A DNA stretch of 64,000 bases from Plasmodium brasilianum (taxonomy: Eukaryota > Apicomplexa > Aconoidasida > Haemosporida > Plasmodiidae), in NCBI RefSeq assembly GCF_023973825.1, contig NC_090127.1, forward strand, positions 62,001 to 126,000, in the 5' to 3' direction. Positions 27,826-40,200 of this stretch are shown piece after piece. Both the position numbers and the translations under genes were made by a program. Numbering within the stretch: the stretch's first letter is position 1; each line of letters begins with the position of its first letter. The notes beneath the pieces are model-generated. The model did not search any database. It saw only the letters and a list, made by a program, of their open reading frames with translations, and was not told the DNA's origin.

Positions 27826-28606
27826 TAAAATATGTTTATTAAAGGTTAATTTTTCCTTCTCTAAGATACTATATATATTAATGTTTTGCATAAGCCAAAT
27901 TATTTTACTTCTTTAATACTTTCAACTTCATGTTTACCTTTATTAAAGTATTTAATGTATAATAACACCTAAATCAATTGTATATATATGAATATTTCTT
28001 ACAACTGCAAACATAAAACTTAAATGATCTTCCTTTTACTAACATCCATCAATTTTTTGTGTAGTGAATAAGAAATCCTTAGATACATAATTCAAAAACT
28101 ATACCCATAAAAAATACCATACATATCTTTTGTTACGTTGAAATCATTTATAAATTTACTAATGTTGGGTGCTTTATGATAGTAAATGCACATCGGCGCT
28201 TCTTCATTTATTCACAATCACTTTTATTTGAAGAATATTAAAACAATAACTTTATTTATAGTATCCAAAAAAGTTGACAAATTCTAATACAACAATGTCT
28301 ATCATCTATTGGGGGACTATTATATAAAAAGGAAATTTTCATAATCTCACAAACATAACTTCGTTTTTCGTATAAAGAGTGGTAATGCGGATTAATACTA
28401 ACTTCAAATTGAAAGTTTTAACCAATTTTATGACAAGTTAATGTTATATCCAATTTATTGCTTCCTTATGTAGAATATGTATTAATATTTAATTATATAT
28501 GTTATTTATACATCACTTTAAACATATCTTTAGTTTTAAAAATACATGAATTTTTCTTTTCCTAAACTATCGGTTATTTAATCCACTAAAATGTATACCA
28601 CTATTG

Positions 28607-28609
<3 letters not shown>

Positions 28610-28653
<44 letters not shown>
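28610..28653. repeat. (TA)n microsatellite
   Basis: A pure TA dinucleotide run of about 40 bases between two minus-strand gene remnants. A second, shorter run lies at 28962-28979. Confidence 0.95.
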
Positions 28654-28658
<5 letters not shown>

Positions 28659-28756
28659 ATATTCTATTTAACAATATAAATATAATGCTTCATAATTCAT
28701 AACCTAATTGGTTATTATAATATTTGCCATTTCAAAATATTTCAATATATATGCCT

Positions 28757-28904
28757 TTACACCACAAAATTTTCAGTAATGAAATCCTCAACTGCCTTAA
28801 TTTGTTTTAATGCATTTGGTATATATTTAATTTTCTTAACTTTCTTCATTGCTATTAAATACTTCGAGCTCAAATGTGAATACTTTTTCCTTAACCAATA
28901 ATTT
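28757..28904 (-). pseudogene. Orphan last exon on the minus strand
   Basis: A good acceptor (TTTTGCTTAG) is followed at 28904 by one base plus 48 sense codons and TAA. The codons are richer in G and C than the surroundings. The product has a Trp, many Lys and a regular helical pattern (RKKYSHLSSKYL, then KKVKKIKYIPNALKQIKAVE) and ends in ENFVV. No intact upstream exon was found. Coding-like but broken pieces lie at 29160-29240 and 29262-29399, so this is read as the 3' end of a decayed multi-exon gene. The family was not recognised. Confidence 0.4.
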
Positions 28905-29261
28905 CTAAGCAAAATAAAATATTTGGATTGTTCATTTCACAGATATAATATATTCATTAAATATATATATATATATATGTATGCATAATTTTAATTATTT
29001 AATATTTGACTTACACGATGAACCGTAAAAATAAATAAATTTTCACCAAGTGGTTAACAATACACATTGTTAGTTAATATAAGTTTTAATAGCAACTAAA
29101 ATCAACATATTTCTTTATAAAGAGTAATTATAACATTAGATAAAGTTTGCTCGATGCATTATAAAGCAAAATAGTTTTTCTTGAAGTTCTGTACCTTTTG
29201 CTGTTCATGTGTTGGAGCATTTTTGCGCAATAATCAAAAATAATTCAAAGTTATATTTTTA

Positions 29262-29399
29262 TTAATATATTATTTTCACCATCAGGTTCATCTTATTGTG
29301 AAGACTTAGTAAAATATATGAATTGACAGTATCCTCTTTGATGAATGTAATAAAATATGTGGAAAGTCTTAAAGTACTTTCACAGTTTAGTTTGTACAT
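29262..29399 (-). pseudogene. Coding-like remnant upstream of the orphan exon
   Basis: A 45-codon ATG-initiated frame with uncommonly rich codons for this DNA (begins MYKLNCESTLRLST and includes FIKEDTVNS). It lies on the same strand as, and upstream of, the orphan exon at 28757-28904, with another broken stretch (HEQQKVQNFKKNYF) between them at about 29160-29230. It is probably part of the same degraded gene. It is short enough that chance cannot be excluded. Confidence 0.3.
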
Positions 29400-32127
29400 T
29401 ATTGTACGAAAAAAGTCCTAGATATAGGAATAAACTCATTTCTAGGGATATAAATATAATTTCAAATTTTAAGTAATATACTTTCAAAAAAAAATTTTTT
29501 TAATTAAAATTATATTATTCTCAAATTATTATTAAAATAAATTGTACAAAAAAGAAAAGAATGTTCAATAACAAAATGCATATTTTTTGAATATATCTTT
29601 TATTTTCTTTTTAATTTGTATTACGATTTGTTCTTTGCAAGGACAATTTCAATATCACTATCGATATGCATACAATACAAAATTGTAAACATTAATATTT
29701 TAGGTACAAGTACTGTTGTTTAATAATAAACAGTACCATATATTCAGTTTTTAATAGTGATTTATTCAAATGAAATATTTAATATTCTCAAAGTAAATTC
29801 TTAATTTAACTTAATGTTTAGCATTACTAAATATTCGATATTCAAAATATATTATCATGTTTTGAGTAAAATAAAAACTATAATATAGAAAAATTATCAC
29901 CTATAAATAGATACCATTCGTACATGCTTATTTCCATACATTTGAGTCAAAACGGATACACATCTGTAATTTACAAAAGTTAATTTTCACATATATAAAA
30001 AATAATTATATGATACAGTGTTATAAATGTTTACACTTTACTTTTAACTATAAATAAGTATAATCGCTCACAGTACTTTCAAAGAGTAAATATTTAATAA
30101 ATTACAAACCAATTTGGCAAGTCAGAGGTATTATATTTTAACAAATACATTCAATATTTGATAACAGAATAAAATATTAAGCCATCAAAAAATAATTTTA
30201 AGTGTTAAAATTTTACATATAGATGGAAAATTTCTTTTTTAAACCAAAAATAACCGAAAGAAAAACATTTTTTTCCTTTTTTTTTTTGAAACAAATTTTC
30301 TTTCCAGAATTTAAAAATATTAAAGTTCTAAAAATTCAACATATGTTATGAATACTTGATGCAATCTATACTATGCCTTCCATTACCATGTTTTGCGTTC
30401 ACATATATAGAAAATATAGTACCTATAGAAACCATTTTCTAATCGTCATTTTTAACTCCTATAAAATATCGAATAAAAAAGTATGATATTAGAACAAAAT
30501 ATTCCACAAAGTTAAAACTTTTTAAATATATTACAAAAAATTTTAATTTTATAATACAAACAAAACTTTTTCTTCGTAAAATGGTTAATTCCAGCTGTAA
30601 ATAATATAAAAAATCTAATTTAATTTTTATTCATAACACTATTTAACTAACATATCTTATCTATCTAACAGAAAAAGTCTACTATTAAGGTTATCCTTAG
30701 CTTATTATGTATAATAAAATAATAAAACGTTTATATTCTTTTTATTGTAATTTTATAATGACATACTATATTGTTCATAATAATTTAAAGTAAAAGTTTG
30801 CATTATTTTGTTTCTTCCAATATATCGGTTCCTGCATCGATTTTCAATTTAATTAAATTTAATAGTTATTTTTTCTATTATAGGTTATGTTCTAATTAGT
30901 CTAACAATATGTTTCTTTAATAAAAATATTAATTCACATTAATATCGCTATATTTTTTTTTAATTTAAAATATATTTACGTTTCTTCTTCTATTTTTTGT
31001 TTCTTTTTTTTTTTGTTTTTGACAGAAAATAAAGAATTATTAAATACTAATTTCCTTTCTGAACATGCTATTAACTTTAATTCAATAAATGAGTTCCTTT
31101 TGCTTTCGCAAGGAATTGGTATATTTTCTTATCAGCACATGTTCTTTTTGAACTCTTTCATGTATCATTTTAGTAGAATAACCCTTTCCAGTATGCCCTA
31201 ATGGCAAAAGTAATAACTACTTTATTAATAAAACTTTTGATTTTATAATAATTAAAAAAAAAAAAAAAAAATTTTTGTGCTCTGGTTCAATTGGGCTTAT
31301 TTATAAGATGTACATCCTTCTCGTATAAACAGATATTATTCTTTACAATATAGAGTACTAGCAAAATATTGACACACACCATAAACAATCTTTTTAAAAA
31401 TATCTTTAGCAGTAAAATATTCCTATATATAATATGTTTTTATTTTACATAAACCGTGTGACAACGTTAAACATTCAATCATTTTGACTTCTTCGTAATC
31501 TTAATAATAAATGTTTAAATGTAATTGAAAATAAATAAATAAATAAAAATAAAAATTAGTTCTTAATACAAGTATTAAATATCGAATTTAAAATTAAAAT
31601 TATTCATTTAAATGTAGAAGGATACGGAAAACATAAAAAATTATATTCATCACAATAAAACTATCTACCCTATGCATAAAAAACAATAAAATCGGGATAT
31701 ATTTATATACAAACAAGATTTAGCGTTAATGTGTATAACACTCAATTGATTCTACAACTATGCAAGTTAAAAGAGAATAAATATAGAAAGTAAAAACGTG
31801 ATACATTCATTATCAGAAATGGAATGTGTACGTATACAAATACGTTAAAAGGATAAATTCGCAATACAAAAAGGAATTACGTATATTCAGTATTAAGCAT
31901 ATTGAATATAATCAATATATTCAATACTTATATAGCAATCCGTTAACGCTTCAATCATTATGCAATATCAAAATATTATATAAAATGATTCTTTATAATG
32001 TGCATTCGTTAATGTGTAATATAAACAAAAAATACCATTAACCTTACATAATAGCATTTTTAATACTTAATATTTTATAAAAAAAAAAAAAAAGGATTTT
32101 GTATTTCATTTTCCCTCATAAACTCAT
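29400..32127. other. AT-rich intergenic region with one remnant
   Basis: No intact gene was found. A coding-like patch lies at 31014-31202. The rest is AT-rich, including poly-A at about 31256-31271 and near 32080. The plus-strand frame at 31826-32041 has no signal, splice or domain support. Confidence 0.45.
31014..31202 (-). pseudogene. Possible gene remnant
   Basis: The minus strand from 31202 reads as about 38 sense codons (GHTGKGYSTKMIHERVQKEH, then RKYTNSLRKQKELIY) up to a TGA. It then continues in a neighbouring frame for another 30 coding-like codons, suggesting a frameshifted fragment. The opposite strand is also open for 62 codons but is Phe/Leu-rich in the way antisense of coding DNA usually is. 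Family unknown. Confidence 0.25.
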
Positions 32128-32894
32128 TTAATTCGAGAAATATCTTATAAATAGTAGTATACCCATAATAGTAACTAATAATAAAAAACTTTGTGTTCCC
32201 ATAGTATTCCACGCATAATAACTTCTTACAATACCTGGTATAAGATATAAATCATATTTCTTTAACCATTCATATATCTTAATATCTAAATCATTTAAAT
32301 TAATATCAGTCATGTTTTATAATTCCTTTCACTAGTATCTATATTATTATATATTCCACCATACGTGTATGGTTCTGTATCACTATGTTCTCCCCACGTA
32401 TAACGAGAGTTACTATTGTATTCGCTTCTCTTTCTAACATTTTGCGTATTATGATGTACATTTTCTCCTAATACATTGTAACTTCCACTCTCACCCAATA
32501 GTCTTTTACTTATTAAATCTAATGTTTTTAATAAATTTTTCTGGCTAACCTCGTATTCTATAAAAGAGGGCTAAGATTTTATAATTGAATTAAATATAAA
32601 AGTATATATTTGCTATTTCTTATTTTTAATGTAATTGTATAAAACAAAACACCTACACCCACACACACACACACAAAATCTATTATAAGTTATACATAAA
32701 CCGTATTAATCAATTACATAGTTATTGGATCTTGGGATGGCCAAAATTAAAAGGACTGAAATAAAATATTTGATAGTAAGTTTCAATGAACTTATTATTC
32801 CTTTCTTTGGACTATTCGTTAAGGTACAAATACCTTCTGTTGAAAATGGTTTATCTTTAAATCGATCATTCGTTCTCTTCCAGTAAATTGGCAT
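32128..32894 (-). pseudogene. PEXEL exported protein, two exons, one-base frameshift near the C-terminus
   Basis: Exon 1 is 32894..32718 on the minus strand (59 codons) and exon 2 is 32570..32128; the intron is phase 0 with GTAATT donor and CTTAG acceptor. Exon 1 has a recessed hydrophobic signal at about residues 37-53 (IKYFISVLLILAI), a layout common in exported proteins. Exon 2 carries a canonical PEXEL, RLLGE, at residues 82-86, then a Ser/Tyr/Asn/Gly-rich hydrophilic stretch. The frame hits TGA at 32312-32310. The adjoining frame takes over at 32313 and encodes a helix (KIYEWLKKYD) and a terminal membrane span (SFLLLVTIMGILLFI), ending at 32128. One base missing from the A run near 32314-32317 explains the break. 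It may be a true mutation or a homopolymer sequencing error. Confidence 0.7.
32654..32675. repeat. (CA)n run in the intron of the frameshifted PEXEL gene
   Basis: A short CA dinucleotide stretch preceded by CACCTACACC. It is unusual among the TA runs of this window and lies inside the intron between 32718 and 32570. Confidence 0.85.
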
Positions 32895-34668
32895 TTTAAA
32901 ACTACTAATTTAAATGACTTTCAATTATTTTCAATATAAAAATATAAATAAATTTACTTAGCATTAGAAATAAATATTCAATAATGAATACTCAAGTAAA
33001 TTAATATTTAAAATTATACATAGGAATATTAATAATTTTTAAACACGCTTAAAATGAAATATAAATATATAATTTTAACTTATAAAATACTTATTTTGAT
33101 GTTCATACTTTACGCTTTTTCTTCTTAACCTCTTTTAAATTTCATTTAAAATGGGAACCTATAGAGGAAGAACTATATAATATCAAAATTAAAAATGATA
33201 GGAAAATTTTTTTTATAATAATATAGCGTAACGAAGACATAATTAAGAATACTTCACCTTTTTACACTAAGTTAAAAATAAACTTAGATTAATTTGGAAT
33301 ATATAAATTAGCTTTATTTTTGCGTACTGCACTTTTAATTTATTGAGAAATATTATTACAGATGATATAAATCATTAAATATTGAACATTTACATAGTAG
33401 CTAATTTAGTTTATATTTTAAAAGCTTAAATGGTAATAGTGTGTATTATACATATAAAAAAACTTTTTCAGTACATAATCTTCGTAAATTTATTCTCATG
33501 TAACAATTTATTCAAATTATTTATATTATATGTTGTATTATGAAATGTATCTTTTCTTTTTTTTTTAAATATAATATTTAAAACTTTTATTGAATCTGTC
33601 TCTAAATTTATGAATTTATATTGAAATGCGGAAGTATTAAAATCATTAATAAAAATTTATGCATACATCCATATTTGCTTTAAAAAACATATTACTAATA
33701 ATTTTTAAAAATAATCATAATTATATATATATATATATATATATATTATCAATACTATAAGCAATTATGCTTTTATTTAATGAACTATTAAGTGTCCCCC
33801 TAACATAACGAATTTGAACATGGTAATTTTAATTTTTACATAAGAATAAAATATTGATATATATATAATGTAATTTGTTTAAAAAGCAAATGTATTGACT
33901 TTTTAAAATGTTATAATATGTAAAATATTCTTAAATATTCTTAACAAAATACATATTACGCTTACTTTGGTTAATCAATCAGTTACACATTTTTCTTAAT
34001 TAACTTTTTCTATTATTGTAATGATAAAAACATGATCTATTAAGTACAAAAAAAAAAAAAAAAAAGGTGCATTTCCTAAGGTAGTTTTCTCTTATTTCAT
34101 TCCTACGTAATTACATAACATATTATTCGTTTACCCTTTATGTTAACAGAACAAATAACAATTAAGCAATAATTATATTTAACATGTAGTAAATTACATA
34201 AAACTCTTTTAGAAGGTTAAGATATATTAAATGATCATTAAGATTTAAATTAATGTAAACCTTTTTACTTTTTATAACTTTATTTTTTTTATTAATAAAA
34301 TTATATTTCACTTCACTAAATATTTCTTAAAATCTGTAAATTTCTTCTCCATATATCTATATTATAAACTATATACAATAAAAGGAGGAACACTAAAATA
34401 TCTTAAATAATTTATCATTTACACTCATAAACTACTTATGTATATTATTTTAATATAACATACTTTTTTTGGCATTCTCAATTAATTTTAAAATTATAAA
34501 TATTTTCCTTGCATACTATATTAAATCCTTATTATACTCTATTATAATTATTTTTAGTGCATATATTTTCTACCTTTTTACTGAAAAGGTATTAAATAAT
34601 AGAACAGCATTAAAACTTTTTACATTACATCCAAAGTGGAATACTCTTGATAGTACATACTGATTTTT

Positions 34669-34672
<4 letters not shown>

Positions 34673-34710
<38 letters not shown>
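34673..34710. repeat. (TA)n microsatellite
   Basis: An uninterrupted TA run of roughly 38 bases in intergenic DNA. Confidence 0.95.
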
Positions 34711-34714
<4 letters not shown>

Positions 34715-35884
34715 AATTTAAAATTTAACCTACTTCAATTTTTTCAGTCGAATTCTTTTAGTTATTATGAATTTTATCATTTTATATATTTTTTCTTTCC
34801 TTAAATATTTGCCTTTTCAACATTTTTCTAAAATATCATTTATATAAAGTTTAACTTATGCATACAATATTCATTCTATATATGCAAGATTAAATGTTAC
34901 AAAAGAAGTTAATATTAGTATTATCCGAAACATTAAGTTATAATTATATTTTAAATAGAAATTCTTGCATAATGAACGAAAGTGTAAAACTTTTATCTTT
35001 TTTAGAACGTTATATTTAATAACTACGGTAATACAAAATTTATACTAATATGTAATCCAATGAAATTAGTCGAAAATATTAATTATAAAAATTCCTTAAT
35101 GTCTTATATTAATAAAATATATGGTTTTTCTAAAAAAAAAGATTACTTCATACAGTATGCATAGTTTAATAGATAACTAAAATATGATAAAATTTAAAAT
35201 TATCTAAGGTACATACTACAGATCTAAAAAAAAAAAAATTATATTTAAATGAACAAATAAAATTATATAAATAATTTTTTCCGTAAATTTTTATATAATT
35301 GATCAACCCTTTCTCTTATTAATTTATAATATAGCATCGAATTCTGAATATTTTAACACACCTTTTGGTTTGAATTTTTATAATTTACTTATTGTTATAT
35401 CAATAGCTAAATCATTTAGTAAAAGAACATTATGCTTCTCTCCCAATGGTTATTATTAAAAGAAATGTAAATATAAATATAATTATAATAAATAAATAAA
35501 TGTCTTCAATATATATGTGCTAAAATTATTATTTAAGGATGACGTACAAAGGTAAATAACCCCGCTTATATATAAATAAATATAATTTCTATAAAATGTG
35601 TATATAGTAAATTTTCCATAAAATTGAAATACCATTTTCCGGTATCATTATGTTTAATACGGTTGTAGTGTCTCTTGTTAATTCATTATCTATTAACAAT
35701 CTTCGTAGTAAGCCATTAAACATGTCTTTTTATATCATTTTTTCTTTTTTTATATATGAAAAAGTTTACACTTAACATGAGAAAAAATTAATGTGATAAT
35801 TAAAAAAAAAAAAAAAACTTATCTGTTTAACGATATACATAATATAATAAAAAAAATAATTATGTGTGCTTTTACCTAAAAAAT

Positions 35885-36079
35885 ATGAGGGGTGTTTGCT
35901 TGAGAGCAATTAAAAAAAGAAAAAAGATAGATAAACTCAAATGTTTTAAAGAATATACGAATTTATGTTTAAAGGACACATATATTTACGCTAAAATTTA
36001 TCCTGAATTTTTATATTTTGTTTTAATTATTTATATCTATTTTTATATATATACATATAATATGGGTAATTTTTTTTAA
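35885..36079 (+). CDS. Doubtful small Lys/Cys-rich ORF with C-terminal hydrophobic end
   Basis: From the ATG at 35885 there are 64 codons. The basic N-terminus (MRGVCLRAIKKRKKIDKLKC) is followed by a Cys-containing middle and a Tyr/Ile/Phe-rich hydrophobic stretch before TAA. The first 45 codons have a balanced composition; the end is AT noise. No splice partner, signal peptide or PEXEL is seen. It may be a remnant or chance. Confidence 0.22.
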   Translation: MRGVCLRAIKKRKKIDKLKCFKEYTNLCLKDTYIYAKIYPEFLYFVLIIYIYFYIYTYNMGNFF

Positions 36080-36878
36080 GTTGTATTTATTTAAAATATT
36101 GTTATATAATAAAGATATTTTTAATATGAAACCTTCACAGTATAACAAGATTAGCACTATAGCTTTATATATGAAAAAAATGTTTGCGCGAAACCATAAA
36201 ATGTTGTAGCCTTGATAAAAATATATATTTTTAAATGAATGAAATTTATTAAATAAAAACGAGACAATTCACTATGCATTAATTAACATTTTAACGCTAT
36301 TTTCATGTTTTCTTTATTTCTATATTTAAGAAAAATATTAAATTAGAACAGAAAAAATAATAATAAATAAATAAATATTATAGTATAAAATATTCCAAAG
36401 ATTTTGCATCATAGAGGTAATTCAAATCGATAAAATATACGTACATGAATAAAATACATAAAAATAATCTATTCTTAAATGTGGAAGCTTATATAATAAT
36501 TTTGCAAAAAAAAAAAAAATTAATTTTTAAAAGGATAGAGTTATAATTTTTCTATGTATGTTTGGTTATTCTTTTACGAATTATGTTATAAAATTTTATT
36601 ATATATATTTTGATTAAACTAGAAATTTGATACTGTTTTGTAATTTTATTTTATTTTATTTTATTTTTTAAGTTTTTTTGGTAGAACCAAATTTAGTAAT
36701 TTAATTTTCTCTCTCGAAATACAAAAAAGTGAATATTAATTATAGTAAAATTTATACAGAATTGCCATTGTATTTTAAAGCCCATATATATATATATATA
36801 TATATATATTTATTTATTTACATTTATATTTAATTTAAATAATTTTTATTTTTTATTTTTGATTAAAATATATAAAAC

Positions 36879-37284
36879 ATGGATAAAGCTAAGGAATTAT
36901 TAGGAAGCTTTGATTTCTCTGAATTGAAAAATTTACTTCTAAAATGTAATTCTGAGACATTTTTAAAATTTAATACATTTACACTTTCTGTAGCTATAAT
37001 TATAGGTATAGCTTCGGTATATGCTGCTAATTATTTACTTAACACCTGCAGTATGGTAATATTAAAATTTTATACAACTTTTTATACAAACATTTTTACC
37101 TCTTTTATACAGTATATTTTTTTAATATCATAAAAAATTTATTCTTATTAAAAATAATTTATATATCGTTTAATCTTTTCAGGAAAGAACAGAAAAAGAC
37201 TTAGATGATGAAGTAATTAAAATAAGAGCAGATCAAAAAAGTAGTAAAAAAGACGAAGCAGAGAAAAATGCCAGTTGTTCATAA
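36879..37284 (+). CDS. Small single-span membrane protein, two exons
   Basis: Spliced as join(36879..37055, 37183..37284), 92 residues, phase-0 intron of 127 nt (GTAATA donor, CTTTTCAG acceptor). There is no N-terminal signal peptide: residues 1-33 are hydrophilic with a Leu-rich helix (MDKAKELLGSFDFSELKNLL). One membrane span covers about 34-54, then a charged Lys/Glu/Asp tail ends in NASCS. There is no PEXEL. A short protein with a central span, no signal and a location among exported genes fits the layout of PEXEL-negative exported proteins such as REX2 and MAHRP2 of P. falciparum. That is topology only, and I see no sequence match to them. The coding call is strong because both exon ends agree in phase and exon 2 is compositionally rich. 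Confidence 0.75.
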
Positions 37285-40200
37285 TCTTTTTAATTATAAT
37301 TTGATAATTGCTGGGACACAATAAAACGCGTCTATGAAATATGAAATAAACAAATGATATTAAAGAAAAACAAAAAAGGAATGAACGAAGAATTAGTTAA
37401 AAAAATCACAGAGCCAGTGCTGGTATAACGAAAAATATGTGATAATAGAAACATTAATACACCATGAAATTTTATAGGTTGAATGTATTATGAAAAAAAA
37501 AAAAAAAAGAGGGAAGCATTTTATAATAATATTATGTGTAATGTGTAGATTTCTAAATATTAATTTTTTTTTAATGTATGAACAGTAAAGAACTGTATAA
37601 TTATCTATTTGAAAAAAGTACACCATGGTTAACATAGAAAACTGAATACAAAAAATAAATGTTGAAAGGAATGGTAACAATACTAAATTGGTAAAATGAC
37701 TATATAAAGTACAGAAGGAAATTTCTTCCCCTAATGGAAAGAAAAAAGGACGAATATATAAAAGAATCAATGAAAATTTTTCGTTCAAAGTAAATTTATA
37801 TATAAATAATTACGAAGAATAAATAATTTTAATGGAAAAGTGATAAACGTGTTTAATTTAAAATGAATAGATAACATACTTTGTTAGATATAAATACTTG
37901 CATAGAAGCACAAATGTGCTGATTATAGAAATGAAAAACTTCAATTTTTTAAGAAAAAATTATTCATAAATAATAGATCATATAATGGATCAAATTAAAT
38001 AAGTTAAAATTTCTCTTCTATTAATTTGGAAATATTTATTTTAATCAATAGTTGTCGAAAAAGAGAAATAAATAAACATACAAAAAATAAATAAAAACTT
38101 TAAAAGATCCAAATAATAAAAATTTCCTAATCTTGATGTTATCTGTTATATATTTTTTTTCAACAGAAACTAGTTATATTGATTTATAAAAAATGATAAA
38201 CTCTGAAAGTAAACAAATTTAAACCATAAGAACATACTTAATTTTTATATGTGAAATAAGGAATAAATTCAAAAAGCAGTTCTTAAAAACGTGATTAAAT
38301 AACCAATAAAAATTTTTATCGTTTTCTATTTATACGAAGTATATTATGTAAGTGTATACATATATATGTGCTAGTTGAATTTGCCATACATACAATTTTT
38401 TTCTTTTTTTATGTATCATGCTTTCTTAATATTAGAAAATTGTGATTTTTCATTAAGAAATTTGTTTCTTTTATTGCCGCTAATTATAAAAAATGTTTGA
38501 TAAAATTATTTGTTACTAATTACATAGAGTTATTTATATTATAATGCTAATGAATATGAATTTTATAAAAAAATAATATATATTTTGAATAGATATATAT
38601 ATATATAGGAAATCAATAAATGGATATATTAAAAAAAAAAAACGAGAAAAAACATGCTTTATAATCCTATATAACAATCATTCTATACGTTAAATTGAAA
38701 TATTATTTGTACGTATAGCTTACACAAAGCAAGAAGTTACACAACCCATTCAATCATAAACTTTAATTTCTTTAAATCACAGAACAAACGCAATCATTTA
38801 TATTGAAAAATAAGCCTCCCTTTAATTATACATTCGAATTAATAACGTTCAATATTATCAAACTGATATCTTAAATTCAACTAGTTCGTTTTTGAAAAAA
38901 CACACTTGTTATATTCACACTATTTTTTTTTTTTTTTTTTTGTATAAACCATTTTTGTCTATTCTTTAACAAAAAATGTAAGTTTCATCTAATCTGAATT
39001 ATTCTAATATTATAATATAATATGTTAGATTGCTTATTATTAACATCTCCTTAAAAATAAATTAAATATATTTTATGTGTGCTATATACATTTACATGTG
39101 AACGTAATAACAAATTTAAAGATCTTTTTATTTAGAAGAAACATGTGAATTACTATAAAATCTTTCAAAATATGTAGTCACAAATTTATAAATCAGATGA
39201 CACTATACAAAATGTTATTATATACTAAATTCAATATATTGAAAATGTGCGAGATATTTTTTTAATCGTACGTCAAAAAAAAAAAAAAAAAAAATTTCGT
39301 AATATAATAAAATTTATGGACTTTTATAATTGAATCTAATACAAACATATAAAGGTAAAAACTGTTTTAACAGATCCTATGTTATATATACACATATATA
39401 TATAATATATATATATATATATTTGTGTGTGTGTAGCTAAATGCAGTGTAGAAAAAATGGAATCATATTTGAACGATGAATTTTTACATTTTATCTTAGG
39501 ATTCTACAACATATTAAAATGTACAATCCAAACAAAATACATCAGCCATAAAACTATAAAAATGCGCGCAATGCGTCCTCGGAACACATATAAAAAGACA
39601 TTCATTTAATAAAAACATAAATTAACGTCATAGGAACATGTTTAAAATTTGATGAATGCATAGATGGTTACAATGAACAAGAAATTAAAAAAAAATGCAC
39701 GTAAAAACTTGGGATAAACGCATTACCTTTTAAATGTGTAAAAACATCCATAGGCCAATTATACGTGGAAATCAGAATTCTTAAGCAAATGACATTTAAT
39801 AAAAATTCTAAAAATTAGTGAACACACACAAAAAGATTTCTTTCCAATATTTGTCATATGGACGGTTATGGTAAAACACAACATTCATTAAAAAATTTGC
39901 ACATAATAAAAGTTTATAAACAAAAAATTAACTAGATAATGTACATAATAAGTGGTGAATCATAAAATTAAAATATTACTAATATATTTAATGATTATGT
40001 CATTGACAACCAAATAATTCACTCTTAATCCTTTCTTAATTATAGATAATCGAATGTGTAACGCTAGTAATGATAAAAAATTACATTAAATTATGCAACA
40101 TATAGATTAATAAATAATAGTAATAATAAACAAAACATCATTTTTAACTAACGTACAATTTGTTAAATAAATTATATTTTACAGGTAAATATATTAAAAA

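Larger units (their letters stand above)
32895..36878. other. AT-rich intergenic region, probable divergent promoter zone
   Basis: About 4 kb between a minus-strand gene starting at 32894 and a plus-strand gene starting at 36879, so promoters for both should lie here. TA runs occur at about 33722-33747 and 34673-34710. A Lys/Cys-rich open frame at 35885-36079 is the only candidate gene. No motif is recognised. Confidence 0.5.

Noticed and set aside
37393..37788. 131-codon open frame on the minus strand
   Set aside because: It is antisense to the purine-rich 3' flank of the 92-residue gene. The product is Phe/Ile/Leu-rich with no splice context or recognisable domain, which is typical of antisense of a purine-rich UTR.
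39427..39609. 60-codon plus-strand frame after a TG run and TAG
   Set aside because: The acceptor-like site and a few rich codons drew attention, but there is no upstream exon, no PEXEL and no continuation downstream.
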